Counted from the stretch's first letter, positions 18,430-28,884 are shown. The stretch is DNA of 64,000 nucleotides from JAAYAY01 sp963674575 (GCA_963674575.2 CAXXQT010000008.1:310001-374000), one strand, 5' to 3'. The notes: generated by a model from the sequence alone, not told the origin. Translations and numbers: made by a program.

Positions 18430-20118
18430 ATGAGGCGAATCCTCGGATACGCGTGTCTGGCCCTGTTCGTTTTGCCGGCGCTTGTTGACTCTACCCTCGC
18501 GGCTCCCGGTGTCCAAATCATTTCGGAGACTGCCGCGGCCCGGCACGGCCTGACCCGACCCTGGTTCATTCAGGCCCAGGTCGATCGGACCCAGGGGAAA
18601 ATTGAGCACATGGTCCTGTGCGACGGAACACTCTTCGTGCAGACCGACTGCGCCGTGCTCCAGGCCATCGATGCGGAAACCGGGCAGACTCTCTGGACGA
18701 AAGAAATAGGTCGGCGTGGTTTTCCGAGCAGTCGTCCCGCGGCCAGCCAGGAGATGGTTGCCGTTGTCAACGGGTCGACCCTTTATGTCCTCCATCGGCA
18801 GACCGGGCGATTGCTCTGGTGCCGGGAGGTGGACGGGGTTCCCGGCGCCGGTCCTGCTCTCAGCCAACTTCGCGCCTATGTGCCGACAACGGACGGGCTC
18901 GTGCTCGCCTATCGTCTGGAGGCTGTGGTCGATCCGGCCGTCGAACTGGGAATGCTCGATCCGGAATCCGAAGCAGATGCTCAAACCCTCAAGGCCCGAC
19001 GTTTGGAGAGCCTTAAGCTGCATCAGGAGCTGAAACCGCCCCTGGCGTGCCAATCCTTCGGACGTGCCATGGTTCAGCCCCTCATTATTCGCGAGGAGCC
19101 TGGTGAAGAATCGGTCGCCTGGCCCACCGATCGCGGCTACCTCTTCGTGGGTCGGATTGACCGTACCTCGGAAGACTGGTTCGAAATGGTCTACAAGCTG
19201 GAAACGGGCGCGGACATCACCGCCCGCCCCACCTTCCTGCCCGCCGCGACTGAGGAAGCCTCCGATTCGGGTATCCTCTTTGCTCCCTCCCAGGATGGGT
19301 TCCTTCACGCCATTCGCGAGCGAAACGGCAAGTCCATGTGGCGTTTTCCCACGGGGGAACCTGTCGTCCAGCCGGCTGCTCCTATTGGCGACCGAGTCTA
19401 CGTCACAACCCAACTGGGTGGAATGTATTGCCTTGCCGTCGCCACGGGTCAGCAGTTGTGGTGGACGCCGGGAATCATGAAATTCATCGCGGCCAGCAAG
19501 GATCGGGTCTATGCCACTGACCGAAGCGGGAACCTCGTGGTGCTTCACGCCCAGAGTGGCGGGCGTCTCGACGCCATTCCCACCTCCGGGCTGACGATCA
19601 AACTCATGAATCTCCAAAACGACCGTATCTATCTTGCGTCCGAAACAGGGCTTATCCAGTGCCTTCACGAAGTGGAACTGACCACACCGCTGCTCCACCG
19701 CCCGAAACCAATGCCCAAGGAGGAAAAGCCTGAACCCACCAAGACCGAAGTTCCCCAGCAAGCCGAGGAAAAGGCGCCCGCGAAGAGTCCCTTCGAGAGC
19801 GGCGGCGCCACGGCACCGGGGACCGACAGTCCCTTTGGTGGCGGCAGCGATCCCTTCGGTGGAGGCGGTGCAGCTCCCAGCGAGAATCCCTTTGGCGGCG
19901 GAACGAGCGGGGGGAGCGATCCCTTTGGCGGAGGCGGCGCCGCTCCGAGCGAGAACCCATTTGGCGGCGGTGCCAGTGGTGGAAGCGACCCCTTCGGCGG
20001 AGGTGGTGCGGCGCCTGGCGGGGACCCCTTTGGCGGTGGCGGGGCCAGTGGGGGGAGCGATCCCTTCGGCGGTGGTGGCAATAGCGGCGGTGCCCCGGCT
20101 CCTGACCCCTTTGGCTAG
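18430..20118 (+). CDS. Exported PQQ-like beta-propeller protein with Gly/Pro-rich repetitive tail
   Basis: The protein has 562 aa. A signal peptide (RRILGYACLALFVLPALVDSTLA) precedes a PQQ/BamB-like propeller of about 400 residues, with blade motifs such as AIDAETGQTLWTKEIG, VLHRQTGRLLWCREV, AIRERNGKSMWRFP and AVATGQQLWWTPG. After a Pro/Glu/Lys linker (about 420-455) comes a tail of tandem PFGGG and SDPFGGGG units to the end. The ATG at 18430 is chosen for the signal peptide; an in-frame TTG 20 codons earlier is less likely. The propeller suggests a scaffold or assembly role in the envelope rather than a quinoprotein enzyme. The tail is low complexity and may mediate surface or matrix interactions. 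A strong terminator follows. Confidence 0.88.
   Translation: MRRILGYACLALFVLPALVDSTLAAPGVQIISETAAARHGLTRPWFIQAQVDRTQGKIEHMVLCDGTLFVQTDCAVLQAIDAETGQTLWTKEIGRRGFPSSRPAASQEMVAVVNGSTLYVLHRQTGRLLWCREVDGVPGAGPALSQLRAYVPTTDGLVLAYRLEAVVDPAVELGMLDPESEADAQTLKARRLESLKLHQELKPPLACQSFGRAMVQPLIIREEPGEESVAWPTDRGYLFVGRIDRTSEDWFEMVYKLETGADITARPTFLPAATEEASDSGILFAPSQDGFLHAIRERNGKSMWRFPTGEPVVQPAAPIGDRVYVTTQLGGMYCLAVATGQQLWWTPGIMKFIAASKDRVYATDRSGNLVVLHAQSGGRLDAIPTSGLTIKLMNLQNDRIYLASETGLIQCLHEVELTTPLLHRPKPMPKEEKPEPTKTEVPQQAEEKAPAKSPFESGGATAPGTDSPFGGGSDPFGGGGAAPSENPFGGGTSGGSDPFGGGGAAPSENPFGGGASGGSDPFGGGGAAPGGDPFGGGGASGGSDPFGGGGNSGGAPAPDPFG
19840..20115 (+). repeat. Tandem in-frame repeats encoding PFGGG(G) units
   Basis: About ten imperfect copies of a 'ccctttggcggcgg'-like unit encode P-F-G-G-G motifs separated by A-A-P-S-E-N or S-G-G-S-D. 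Units differ in synonymous positions, suggesting expansion followed by drift. Confidence 0.85.
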
Positions 20119-20171
20119 GATGTCGCGAGGCAACACGTACGTGCACCGTTCCCTGAGTCGTACTTGAATCC

Positions 20172-20204
20172 AGGCCCTGCCCAATCAGCAGGGCCTGTTC
20201 TGTT
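20172..20204 (+). terminator. Rho-independent terminator after the PQQ-propeller gene
   Basis: AGGCCCTGC (20172-20180) pairs with GCAGGGCCT (20188-20196) across a 7-base loop and is followed by GTTCTGTT. It also lies just past the stop of the convergent gene at 20213. Confidence 0.85.
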
Positions 20205-20212
20205 ACCTTGGC

Positions 20213-20833
20213 TCAACCGGCCCCATCTTCCTCCGGGCGATACGGAGGCAGCCGGTCCAGATAGCCGGGGTGAACTCCGCGCACCCGGACCTTGCCTTTG
20301 CCGTCGGGCCGTCCGGTCAGGCCGAGTTGGAACCGGTCGCGATAGTAGTAGACGAGCACCTGCAGGACGGCTGCCGGAAGCAGGATCGTCACGAGCCAGG
20401 GCTCGATGACTGCCAACACCAGGATGCTTACGGTCAGGGAGACCATCAACGACAGAGAGACGAATCCGGCAATCGCCAGTCGGACGATCCAGAGTCGCAG
20501 ACGGAGATAGCCGAGGGTGGGAAACGAAGGGACCAGGCCTCGCCACTGCAGCACCATCGCGGCCGCAATCGAGAGAATGATCCCGACCAGGGGGACATGA
20601 AGCAGCAATAGCGGAATCGCAACGGCGGGGGAATCGCTCACGATCGGGCTCAGCAGTACCAGGCCGGTGCGGTTCGTCACCCAGCAGGCCTTGGGAGGCT
20701 TGACTCGGGCACTCAACATCACCAACTCATCCCCGTCACGCCATACGCCCACCGTCTCGGTCGCAGACATGTCGGCCGGTTCTTCCGCTCCCAAGGGCGA
20801 TGCGTAGGGGTTCTCGTGCTGGTAGTCCACCAT
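20213..20833 (-). CDS. Membrane protein, paralogue of its upstream neighbour
   Basis: The protein has 206 aa. It begins with the short motif DYQHENPYASPLG, then a soluble stretch with VWRDGDELVMLS and AxxPPKACWVTNR, followed by about four hydrophobic helices (about 75-180). It ends in LTGRPDGKGKVRVRGVHPGYLDRLP. The neighbour at 20863-21468 has the same plan and nearly the same end motifs, so the two arose by tandem duplication. The 'NPYASP' opening is common in planctomycete membrane proteins of unknown function. ATG 20833 was chosen because it aligns with the paralogue's start; the ATG at 20842 is possible. Function is unknown; the conserved RVRGVHPxYLxRLP tail is probably cytoplasmic. Confidence 0.82.
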   Translation of the reverse strand: MVDYQHENPYASPLGAEEPADMSATETVGVWRDGDELVMLSARVKPPKACWVTNRTGLVLLSPIVSDSPAVAIPLLLLHVPLVGIILSIAAAMVLQWRGLVPSFPTLGYLRLRLWIVRLAIAGFVSLSLMVSLTVSILVLAVIEPWLVTILLPAAVLQVLVYYYRDRFQLGLTGRPDGKGKVRVRGVHPGYLDRLPPYRPEEDGAG

Positions 20834-20862
20834 GGCACCCATGATAACACTCGTCGAGCGAT

Positions 20863-21468
20863 TCACGCACCTGACGGACGCTCGGGCAGCCGAGCAAGGT
20901 AGTCCGGATGGACGCCTCGGACACGGACCAGACGCCGGCCGTCCCGCCGGGCTTCCAGCCCCAGCACGAGCCGGTCTCGGGTGACATAGAGGTAGATCGC
21001 CAGCGCCCCGATCACAACGGCCACCAAGAACAGGGGGCTGCCGCCGGCGACGGAGATATTGCTCGTCGCGAAGGCCGCAATGAAGAGAAACCCGACGGTC
21101 AAGGCAACCATTGCGCGTTTGAAGGCGAGTCCCCATGTGAGCCAGGCAAGAGACGGGGCCCCGCCGATGTGGCCAAGAATGGTCGCAACAACGGCCACGA
21201 ACAGGGCCAAAATGAAACCGACAATCGGAATCAGAAGAAGACCAAGCACCACGGCGGCGCCCACGGCATCGTCGACCAGCGGAGCCTGGTGGAGGAAGCG
21301 TTCCCGGTTGGTGACCCAGCAAGCCCTCGGAGGCCGGGCTTGCTTTCGGATAAAGACCAACTCGTCGCCTTCGCGCCAGATCTGCCCCATCTCCGGTTCG
21401 GGAGACGGGGACGCTTCGATGGCCGCCTGCGGAGAGGCGTAAGGGTTGTCGTGCTGGTAGTCTTCCAT
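20863..21468 (-). CDS. Membrane protein, paralogue of its downstream neighbour
   Basis: The protein has 201 aa. It starts EDYQHDNPYASPQ, has a conserved soluble segment (IWREGDELVFIRKQARPPRACWVTNRE), about four membrane helices (for example VLGLLLIPIVGFILALFVAV), and a tail VLGLEARRDGRRLVRVRGVH ending in DYLARLP. The R-P-P-[KR]-A-C-W-V-T-N-R block and the C-terminal block are shared with the gene 29 bp downstream. No clear Shine-Dalgarno sequence precedes the ATG at 21468, which is usual for planctomycetes. Both genes end up close behind the pnt operon on the same strand. The function is unknown. Confidence 0.82.
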   Translation of the reverse strand: MEDYQHDNPYASPQAAIEASPSPEPEMGQIWREGDELVFIRKQARPPRACWVTNRERFLHQAPLVDDAVGAAVVLGLLLIPIVGFILALFVAVVATILGHIGGAPSLAWLTWGLAFKRAMVALTVGFLFIAAFATSNISVAGGSPLFLVAVVIGALAIYLYVTRDRLVLGLEARRDGRRLVRVRGVHPDYLARLPERPSGA

Positions 21469-21524
21469 GCCCGCTATGGTAGCACAGAAGCGACAATCCC
21501 GCCGCGGCGAGGAGCTTCCCGCAA

Positions 21525-22964
<1,440 letters not shown>

Positions 22965-23072
22965 GGTCGTCGCTCAGGGGGTTAGGGGCCGAAAAGGTCG
23001 CCAAGGGTCGAGGGCTGGGATCAGGAACGGGGGCAGAACAAAGCCTGGACCCTGAATCCTGAACCCTAACAA

Positions 23073-23348
23073 CTATTTCCGTTTGAACATGGCGAGCATG
23101 CGGTTGGTCACCAAAAAGCCGCCGACGACGTTGACGGTCGCCAGGACAACGGCGAGGAAACCGAGGATCGAAGCCAGAGTGCTGTGATCGGCGCCGGCGG
23201 CCAGCAGAGCCCCCACGAGCGTGATTCCCGAAATGGCGTTCGAGCCCGACATGAGCGGCGTGTGGAGCGTGGGCGGGATCTTCGTGATGATCTCGAAGCC
23301 CAGGAAGATCGCCAGGACAAAAATGGTAATTCCGGTAATAAGATCCAT
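23073..23348 (-). CDS. pntAb: NAD(P) transhydrogenase alpha subunit, membrane part
   Basis: The protein has 91 aa. It is the separate membrane part of the alpha subunit with about three helices: ITGITIFVLAIFLGFEII, AISGITLVGALLAAGA and ILGFLAVVLATVNVVGGF. It ends in TNRMLAMFKRK, the usual C-terminus. In E. coli this segment is fused to the NAD-binding part; here it is a separate gene, the three-subunit arrangement known from Rhodospirillum and others. It is 108 bp downstream of pntAa, and the same distance precedes pntB. Confidence 0.96.
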   Translation of the reverse strand: MDLITGITIFVLAIFLGFEIITKIPPTLHTPLMSGSNAISGITLVGALLAAGADHSTLASILGFLAVVLATVNVVGGFLVTNRMLAMFKRK

Positions 23349-23456
23349 GGCCAGTTGTTGGGGGCTAGGGGTCGGGGGTGCGTTGCGGCGGCGTCCTGCC
23401 GCGGGTCTTCTTCTGAAGTGGTATGGAAACGGCGTCTGGAAGTCGCCGTCCTGAGG

Positions 23457-24632
23457 TTATTCCGCCGCCGGTGTTTCGATCTCGATGCCGAGAATCTCGG
23501 CAACACGAGGATTGGCAATCTTGCCATCCTGGCAGACCAGCGTGTCGCGAACGATCTCATCTTCCAGGTTCACGTCCAACTGGCCGTCCTTGACCATGTT
23601 GAGCAGGAACGTGGCGATGTTCTTGGCGTACATTTGGCTGGCATGGTAGGGGATTTCTGCCGGCAAATTAGCCGGTCCCAGGATCGTGACTCCGCCGTCG
23701 ACCACGGTTTCGCCGGGCTTGGTCAACTCGCAGTTGCCGCCTCGCTCGGCCGCCAGGTCGACCACGACCGAGCCCGGCCTCATCTGGCGGACCATTTCCG
23801 ATGTGAGCAGAATCGGGGCCTTTTTGCCGGGAACGGCCGCGGTGGTGATCACCACGTCGCTTTCCGCCACGGCCTGCAGCATCAGTTCCTGCTGCTTCTT
23901 GATCGCTTCGTCATCGAGTTGCTTGGCGTAGCCGCCTTTGTCTTCGGCTTCCGCCGTGTCCAATTGGATTTCCAGGAACTTCCCGCCCAGGCTCTCGACC
24001 TGTTCCTTGACGGCGGGGCGGACGTCGTAGGCCGACACGATGGCCCCGAGGCGTTTGGAGGAGGCGATGGCCTGCAAGCCGGCCACCCCGGCTCCAACGA
24101 CGAACACGCGGGCTGGCGCGATCGTTCCGGCCGCGGTCATCATCATGGGAAACATCTTGGGCAGGGTGGTCGCCGCCAGCAGCACGGCGCGGTAGCCGGC
24201 CACGGTGGCCATTGAGGAAAGCACGTCCATGCTTTGGGCACGGGTGATTCGGGGCACCAACTCCAAGGCCATCAGGGTGGCGCCGGTCTCGGCTGCTTTC
24301 TGGGCCGCCTCGGGGCATCCCAGGGGATCAGCCATACCGATGACGATGCCGGCCTTCTTCATTTTGGCCAAGTCGTCGCCTGCTGCCTCGCCCGCGGCGC
24401 CGGCGGTCCGCACCTGGAAGAGCACGTCCGCCGCGAAAACCTCGTCTCGGTCAGCGGCGATCTTGGCTCCCTTTTCCGCATAGGCTTCGTCCGGGTAGCC
24501 TGCTTCCAGTCCCGCCCCCGGTTCGATGACCAGTTCAATTCCCGCTTTCGCCAAGCTGGGGATGACGGCCGGCACCATGGCGACGCGGCGTTCGCCCGGA
24601 AAGGTTTCTTTGACAACTCCGACGACAATCAT
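23457..24632 (-). CDS. pntAa: NAD(P) transhydrogenase alpha subunit, NAD-binding part
   Basis: The protein has 391 aa and forms the soluble dI domain. It opens IVVGVVKETFPGERRVAMVP, the alanine dehydrogenase/PNT N-terminal signature. The Rossmann motif VVGAGVAGLQAIASSKRLGA lies at about 173-192, and RPGSVVVDLAAERGGNCELT near 290. It binds NAD(H) and delivers hydride to PntB dIII. No membrane helix is present, consistent with the split-subunit type. First gene of the operon. It is divergent from rplM, with a 500-bp gap containing no recognised gene. Confidence 0.97.
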   Translation of the reverse strand: MIVVGVVKETFPGERRVAMVPAVIPSLAKAGIELVIEPGAGLEAGYPDEAYAEKGAKIAADRDEVFAADVLFQVRTAGAAGEAAGDDLAKMKKAGIVIGMADPLGCPEAAQKAAETGATLMALELVPRITRAQSMDVLSSMATVAGYRAVLLAATTLPKMFPMMMTAAGTIAPARVFVVGAGVAGLQAIASSKRLGAIVSAYDVRPAVKEQVESLGGKFLEIQLDTAEAEDKGGYAKQLDDEAIKKQQELMLQAVAESDVVITTAAVPGKKAPILLTSEMVRQMRPGSVVVDLAAERGGNCELTKPGETVVDGGVTILGPANLPAEIPYHASQMYAKNIATFLLNMVKDGQLDVNLEDEIVRDTLVCQDGKIANPRVAEILGIEIETPAAE

Positions 24633-25132
24633 GGTGTAATACTAGCCTTAAGGGTCGTTAAGCTAATTTCGTTAATTTTCCACGGCGGGAGCCACTTAAC
24701 GGACGATTTCCGAGCGGTTACTCGTGTTGGCCTGGCAGCCCTGCCGCCCTGTAGTATAGGGTGCCTGGGAGAAAAAGCTAACCGGCTTCGGGCTGGCTTC
24801 TCGGCAAAACGTCCCAGAGATCTTGCTGATTCCCGAGGGAATCCTGCTTGGTCTCCGTCTCCAGAGGCCTGCACGATACGTCCCGCAAAGCAAAGCAAAG
24901 GGCCATTATCCGCAAGTCGGCTCGAAACGAGAATAGCCCTTCCGGGTGGAACGACGGCATTTTGTTTGTTTTTCCGACTCTGCGTATTGGTGCCTTGTCG
25001 CGGAGCCGATAACGGGTTAAATTACACGTTTCCCTATTTCTGCGCAGAAGACGCTGGGGGTGCTTTCTCCCGGCAAGTGCATATTGTGATGGCGGTCCAG
25101 ACGATGCCCAGCAGGGCGAGAGCGAGTTGGTA
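24633..25132. other. Divergent intergenic region between pntAa and rplM
   Basis: 500 bp with no convincing gene. The best plus-strand promoter candidate is at 24995-25023, listed separately. The rest shows no clear hairpin terminator or repeat. Confidence 0.5.
24995..25023 (+). promoter_or_regulatory. Candidate promoter for rplM-rpsI
   Basis: TTGTCG (24995-25000) and TAAATT (25018-25023) are spaced by 17 bp, about 110 bp upstream of the rplM ATG. The match is moderate. Confidence 0.4.
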
Positions 25133-25591
25133 ATGCAAAAGACATTCATGGCCAAAGCGGCCGACGTTGAGGCCAAGTGGTGGGTAGTTGATGCCGAAGG
25201 CAAGGCAGTTGGCCGCTTGGCGAGCGACATCGCAATGATCCTCATGGGCAAGCATCGCCCCACTTACACCCCCCATGTGGATACGGGTGACTATGTGATC
25301 GTGCTGAATGTCGACAAGGTTGTTTTCACCGGCAAGAAGTGGGACCAGAAAGAGTACACATGGTACACCGGCTATCCCGGCTTGCGGAGCGAATCGGCTC
25401 GCGAGCGGTTCGAGAAGAAGCCGGAGCGGATTCTTTATGATGCCGTGCGGCGAATGTTGCCCAAGAACAAGCTTGCTCGGCAGATGATCGAAAAGCTGAA
25501 ACTCTATGTCGGTACAGAGCATCCCCATCAGGCCCAGAAGCCCGAGGCGATCGAGCTGGGCGGGGCGAAGAAGGGGGCTGTGGTCGGTTGA
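25133..25591 (+). CDS. rplM: 50S ribosomal protein L13
   Basis: The protein has 152 aa. The sequence matches L13 throughout: QKTFMAKAADVEAKWWVVDA, GRLASDIAMILMGKHRPTYTP, DTGDYVIVLNVDKVVFTGKK, and the later RMLPKNKLARQMIEKLKLYV plus GTEHPHQAQKP. It binds 23S rRNA early in large-subunit assembly. I chose the ATG at 25133, two codons after a possible TTG, because the E. coli protein starts at the same point (M-K-T-F). It heads the usual rplM-rpsI operon; rpsI starts 62 bp downstream. Confidence 0.98.
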   Translation: MQKTFMAKAADVEAKWWVVDAEGKAVGRLASDIAMILMGKHRPTYTPHVDTGDYVIVLNVDKVVFTGKKWDQKEYTWYTGYPGLRSESARERFEKKPERILYDAVRRMLPKNKLARQMIEKLKLYVGTEHPHQAQKPEAIELGGAKKGAVVG

Positions 25592-25653
25592 GTGCGGCCG
25601 CCGCGAAAATCTCCCGATACCCGAGCAAGACACACGAAACTGGATAAATAGCG

Positions 25654-26070
25654 ATGTCAGAAGCGACGATTGAAAGCAAAGGCACTGGCGATTATCTCGG
25701 AACCGGCCGACGGAAGAGTTCGGTGGCTCGTGTTCGGGTTCGTCCGGGTCAGGGCCAACTCCTGATTAACAAACGTCCTCTGGAGGAGTTCTTTCGTAAC
25801 GAGCAGCAGCGAGCCGCTGTGCTGGCTCCTCTCAAGGCAACCGAGAAGCAGGCCGACGTGGATGTGATTATTCGCGTTCACGGCGGGGGGCTCACGGGCC
25901 AGGCTGATGCTTGCAAGCTGGGGATTGCCCGCGCCCTGAAGTTGATGGACGGGGAGTTGGAAGAGACGCTTCGCGATCAAGGGCTTCTGACTCGTGATTC
26001 CCGCATGAAAGAGCGGAAGAAGTACGGTCTTCGCGGTGCTCGCCGAGGCACTCAGTTCTCGAAGCGTTGA
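25654..26070 (+). CDS. rpsI: 30S ribosomal protein S9
   Basis: The protein has 138 aa. After a short variable N-terminus comes YLGTGRRKSSVARVRVRPGQ, then IRVHGGGLTGQADACKLGIA and the C-terminal tail DSRMKERKKYGLRGARRGTQ followed by FSKR. The KR end reaches the ribosomal P site in all S9 proteins. Second gene of the rplM-rpsI operon, closed by a strong terminator at 26114. Confidence 0.98.
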   Translation: MSEATIESKGTGDYLGTGRRKSSVARVRVRPGQGQLLINKRPLEEFFRNEQQRAAVLAPLKATEKQADVDVIIRVHGGGLTGQADACKLGIARALKLMDGELEETLRDQGLLTRDSRMKERKKYGLRGARRGTQFSKR

Positions 26071-26113
26071 TCGCCGAGGGGTCCCGCCGAAAGGCGGAAG
26101 AATGCAGAATACG

Positions 26114-26155
26114 AACGGCGGCCGATTCGATGAATCGGCCGCCGTTTTCTGTTTC
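26114..26155 (+). terminator. Rho-independent terminator of the rplM-rpsI operon
   Basis: A perfect 15-bp stem, AACGGCGGCCGATTC (26114-26128) with GAATCGGCCGCCGTT (26132-26146), has a 3-base loop and is followed by TTCTGTTT. It may also terminate the convergent gene ending at 26197. Confidence 0.93.
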
Positions 26156-26196
26156 CGTTTGGTTCGGCTTATCGAGCTCTTGGAGTGGCCGTCAGG

Positions 26197-26835
26197 TCAT
26201 GCCGAGGGTTGACGGTTCTCGTAGGCGAGGCTGTCGAGGAATCGCTGTCCGGCCAGATAGTCGCTGGGCGGAACCGTCTTGACCATGGCCTTCAGGTCGG
26301 CTCGCATTTTCTTGATCGTGTCGTCGACCTTCATGTAGTCGTCCCAGGTGTTCTGGCCGTACTGGGCCCGCTTGGCAAACAGGCCTTCGAGTTGCTCGCC
26401 GTTGTCCTTGAATTCAGACTGCGTGAGAACTCGCGGCCATGCGATTTCGCCGGTCACCGTATCGAGTTGGCTGGGGCTTAGTTTGGCCGGGCGCCCGGCG
26501 GCGGCCATGCGAGCAAAATCCTCGCGAGTTGGGCGAGGGCCCCGTTCGGCCGCCCGGTAATCGCGATTCTTCTGACGCATCTGGAAGTACGTGTCGGTCC
26601 ATTGCTCGCGGTTTTCCATGCCGCGCTTTGCCGCTTCCGTCATGTTGATTGCCGCCTCCGAATTGGCCATGTTGGCCATTCCTTGGGAGCGGACCACATC
26701 TGCGTAGCCTCGCTGGTAGCCTTCGGCTGCAGTGGAGGCCCGATTGTCGACGTACGCGCCGCCGTAGTACTGCGCGACTGCCCAGGGTGTCAGGACAGCC
26801 AGAAGTGCCAAGGCGCTGATTGCTGATCTTTTCAT
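26197..26835 (-). CDS. Secreted hypothetical protein
   Basis: The protein has 212 aa. A signal peptide (MKRSAISALALLAVLTPWAVA) is cleaved before QYYGGAYVDNRAST. The mature part is helical and polar, with AAEGYQRGYADVVRSQGMAN, MRQKNRDYRAAERGPRPTREDF and a C-terminal YLAGQRFLDSLAYENR. Similar small exported proteins with 'AEGYxRGxADVxR' occur widely in planctomycetes, but I know of no function. ATG 26835 is preceded by TTGGAGTGG. It is convergent with rpsI and divergent from the HEAT-repeat gene. Confidence 0.8.
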   Translation of the reverse strand: MKRSAISALALLAVLTPWAVAQYYGGAYVDNRASTAAEGYQRGYADVVRSQGMANMANSEAAINMTEAAKRGMENREQWTDTYFQMRQKNRDYRAAERGPRPTREDFARMAAAGRPAKLSPSQLDTVTGEIAWPRVLTQSEFKDNGEQLEGLFAKRAQYGQNTWDDYMKVDDTIKKMRADLKAMVKTVPPSDYLAGQRFLDSLAYENRQPSA

Positions 26836-27167
26836 GACGCATCCACTCCAAGAGTTTTGGGACACTCACCGGAAGTTGGTGTTTGGGTTGTTGTTTGTAC
26901 GGTTTGTCTCGGCGCGACCCCCTAAAACGAGGGGAATCTGCCTGCAACCCCCAAGACTGCGTTGAAGGTCAGTTCCCCAGAAGGGAGTGATAGTTATAAT
27001 AAGGCGATGATTGCCTGTCGTCAATTTGTGTGACCCAAAAGAGGAAAGGCGGCTACCCTTTTCAAGCCCGGGTCATTAATCTTGAAGCGACTGGCCTCAG
27101 AAACAAGGCCCGTTTGGGGCACATTGGGAGAAATCGCATTCAGCTTCTTGCATCTGGAGAACGTCTG
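26836..27167. other. Divergent intergenic region with a consensus -10 box
   Basis: About 330 bp lie between the secreted protein and the HEAT-repeat gene. A perfect TATAAT is at 26995-27000 on the plus strand, but no good -35 is found 16-18 bp upstream. No other structure is seen. Confidence 0.4.
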
Positions 27168-28799
27168 ATGAAACGACTTGTCTTGGCGGCCATGATGGCG
27201 GTGGCATCGGTTTGGTGCACAGCCGGCGTCGCGGCAGACGAAAACCTCGCCCCAACCATCAAGGCCCTTGCGGCCCAAGACCCCGCCGCGCAGATTCAGG
27301 CCGCCGAAAGCCTGGAGGCCCTTGGGTCGGAGGCAGTCGAAGCCGTTCCTGCCTTGATTGACCTGCTCAAGTCGGACAATGCTGAGGTGCAAGCCCATGC
27401 TGCTGCCGCCCTGGGCGCGATCGGCCATGATGCCAAACCCGCCGCGAAGGCCTTGGCGTCCGCGATCCGCGACGGCGACGAAATGGTCCGCCGCGAGGCA
27501 ATTGAGGCACTGCAGAAGATCCGCCCGGGCCCCGCGGTGATGCTCCCCATCCTTGGCGAACTGCTCAAGGACGGCAGCCCCGTCGTCCGCACCCGCATTA
27601 TGGCCGCATTGGCCGAGCATGGTTCCCGTGCGATGCGTCTCCTGGTTCCTGCGTTGGAGAACGAGAAGACGGCCTATTTCGCCTGCCTCGTGATCAGTGA
27701 AATCGGTCCGGATGCGAAGAAGGCCGTGCCGGCACTGGTGAAACTCCTCGGCACGAAAGACCAAGCCCTGCAACGCGAAGCGATCATGGCCCTGGCTGCG
27801 ATTGGACCGGCTGCCCAGCCGGCGGTCGACAAACTGGCGGGGATCATCGATTGTCCCGTCAATGGCGTGCCTGCCATTTATGCCCTTGGAAGCATCGGTG
27901 CGGTGTCGGACGATGTGAATTCGAAACTGGCGAAGAAGGCCGAAGGCGACGATGCGATCGTCAAGACCGTGAGTGCTTGGACGCTGGCGAAGTTGCACCC
28001 AGGCGAAGAGCGGTTTGCACGCCGAGCCGTCAAGTTGCTGGTGGAGGCCTTGAAGTCGGGTGATCCACAAGTGCGCCTTGCGGCTGCAAAGGCTCTCGAA
28101 ACACTGGACGCCGATCCCGAAATCATGCGTCCCATCATGATTGAGGCCCTCGAGGACGCGGATGAAGGCACGACCGTGGCCGTGCTTAGCACGATGGCCA
28201 AGCTGGGGCCCCAGATTGTGCCGCGGCTGATCGCTGCCCTCCAGCACGAGAAGGCCCGCCGTTTTGCTTGCCACATCCTTGGCGAACTCGGGCCCGGCGC
28301 GGCTCCCGCAACGGACGCCCTGGCCGGGTTGCTTACCGACTCCGATGAATCGACCCAGAGCGAAGCCGCCTTCGCCCTGGCGGAAATCGGCCCGGGCGCT
28401 GCCGCGGCCGTTCCTGCCCTGCAGAAGGCTTTGGACAGCGACGGACCCGTTCGCTTCGCTGCCGCCTATGCCCTGGGGCGAATCGGGAGCAAGGCCATCA
28501 AGGCCAAGCCGGCTCTGCTCGCGCAACTGAAGAGCGACAACAAGGATATGGTACTGCTCAGCGCTTGGGCTCTGGCACACATCCACCCCGAGTGCCCGAC
28601 TTGCCAGGAGAAAGCCCTTCCCGTGCTGATTGCCGGGCTGGACGAGTCCGATGCGAAGTTCCGCCGCGAGTGCGTCAACGGGATTGGCTGTTTTGGGAAG
28701 GCCGCCAAGGACGCGGTGGAGAAGCTGAAGAAGGCGATGGAGGACTCGGACGAAGAAGTCCGCGAAGCTGCTGCCGCAGCTTTGAAAGCGGTTGAGTAA
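27168..28799 (+). CDS. Exported HEAT-repeat protein
   Basis: The protein has 543 aa. A signal peptide (KRLVLAAMMAVASVWCTAGVAA) precedes about 13 HEAT repeats that fill the chain, for example AVEAVPALIDLLKSDNAEVQ, AKKAVPALVKLLGTKDQALQ and AAVPALQKALDSDGPVRFAA. The repeats form an alpha-solenoid for protein binding; no catalytic motif is visible. Related periplasmic HEAT proteins are frequent in planctomycetes. The ATG at 27168 is preceded by TGGAGAACG and gives a proper signal peptide. It is a single-gene unit closed by the hairpin at 28849. Confidence 0.9.
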   Translation: MKRLVLAAMMAVASVWCTAGVAADENLAPTIKALAAQDPAAQIQAAESLEALGSEAVEAVPALIDLLKSDNAEVQAHAAAALGAIGHDAKPAAKALASAIRDGDEMVRREAIEALQKIRPGPAVMLPILGELLKDGSPVVRTRIMAALAEHGSRAMRLLVPALENEKTAYFACLVISEIGPDAKKAVPALVKLLGTKDQALQREAIMALAAIGPAAQPAVDKLAGIIDCPVNGVPAIYALGSIGAVSDDVNSKLAKKAEGDDAIVKTVSAWTLAKLHPGEERFARRAVKLLVEALKSGDPQVRLAAAKALETLDADPEIMRPIMIEALEDADEGTTVAVLSTMAKLGPQIVPRLIAALQHEKARRFACHILGELGPGAAPATDALAGLLTDSDESTQSEAAFALAEIGPGAAAAVPALQKALDSDGPVRFAAAYALGRIGSKAIKAKPALLAQLKSDNKDMVLLSAWALAHIHPECPTCQEKALPVLIAGLDESDAKFRRECVNGIGCFGKAAKDAVEKLKKAMEDSDEEVREAAAAALKAVE

Positions 28800-28848
28800 G
28801 CGGGGGCTGCCAAGGTCTGAGGAAGTTGTCTTCTTGATCGTCTAACCC

Positions 28849-28884
28849 AAGCCGGGTCATCGTCCGATGGCCCGGCTTTTCTGT
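28849..28884 (+). terminator. Rho-independent terminator after the HEAT-repeat gene
   Basis: AAGCCGGG (28849-28856) pairs with CCCGGCTT (28871-28878), with an inner CATCG/CGATG stem, followed by TTCTGTT. It also precedes the stop of the convergent response regulator gene. Confidence 0.88.

Noticed and set aside
23040..23070. 'ccctgaatcctgaaccct' phrase as a telomere-like or direct-repeat element
   Set aside because: Only loosely similar to the stretch near 4583; too short and low in complexity to call a repeat family.
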